A DNA stretch of 5,989 nt from Bacteroidales bacterium UBA2198 (GTDB lineage Bacteria; Bacteroidota; Bacteroidia; Bacteroidales; VadinHA17), in contig DCVC01000225.1 in assembly GCA_002328625.1 (NCBI GenBank), positions 2,522 to 8,510 of the forward strand. Reading direction: 5' to 3'. Under the pieces are notes generated by a model that made no database searches, had not been told where the DNA came from, and saw only the letters and a list, made by a program, of their open reading frames with translations. The position numbers were made by a program, and so were the translations under genes. Shown piece by piece: positions 5,972 through 5,989 of the stretch; the stretch's first letter is position 1; each line of letters starts with the position of its first letter.

Positions 5972-5989
5972 CAAATTTCAAAAATCTCT

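Noticed and set aside
5915..5989. tmRNA 3' end as an attachment site for an integrated element
   Set aside because: ssrA ends are common integration sites, but here the gene is intact, its terminator follows directly, and no duplicated end or integrase is visible in the window.

Overview
This window looks like the chromosome of a member of the Bacteroidota, probably an environmental relative of the Bacteroidales. The evidence is the gene content (a DUF4199 membrane protein, a FISUMP-domain lipoprotein), promoter-like sequences of the Bacteroidota type (TAnnTTTG at -7), little use of Shine-Dalgarno sites, and a tmRNA whose tag reads GESNYALAA, a close variant of the GETNYALAA/GENNYALAA tags known from Bacteroides and Porphyromonas. 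Base composition is moderately AT-rich and looks even across the genes. I see no insertion sequence, prophage, CRISPR array or defence gene.

Layout: positions 1-480 hold the end of a small multi-membrane-span protein (DUF4199) whose start lies before the window. Eight bases later on the same strand is a membrane-anchored family 2 glycosyltransferase of the GtrB/DPM1/ArnC type (489-1442). The two probably form one operon that attaches a sugar to a polyprenyl phosphate carrier. After a 38-base convergent gap, the minus strand carries a GT4-like glycosyltransferase (2638 to 1481) and, upstream of it, a 404-residue AlaDH/PNT-superfamily oxidoreductase (3911 to 2697). The latter most resembles the lysine-ketoglutarate reductase half of eukaryotic aminoadipic semialdehyde synthase. 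It has its own good promoter (TATCTTTG at 3940-3947).

Divergent from it, on the plus strand, is a lipoprotein (4091-5404) with a lipobox, two tandem fibronectin-III-like repeats and a C-terminal FISUMP domain, probably an exported surface or periplasmic protein. A 127-base spacer with a clear -7 element then leads into ssrA, the tmRNA (5532-5939). It can be read almost completely: acceptor stem, T arm, tag frame, at least two pseudoknots, and a rho-independent terminator at 5945-5971.

The region appears to be ordinary core or envelope chromosome, and I found no convincing new multi-gene system. The points most worth following up are: the tmRNA's third and fourth pseudoknots look like copies of each other; the lysine-ketoglutarate-reductase-like protein stands alone without its saccharopine dehydrogenase partner; the GT4 enzyme appears to lack the usual E-x7-E glutamates; and the DUF4199/GT2 pair resembles the layout of GtrA/GtrB flippase-transferase pairs.
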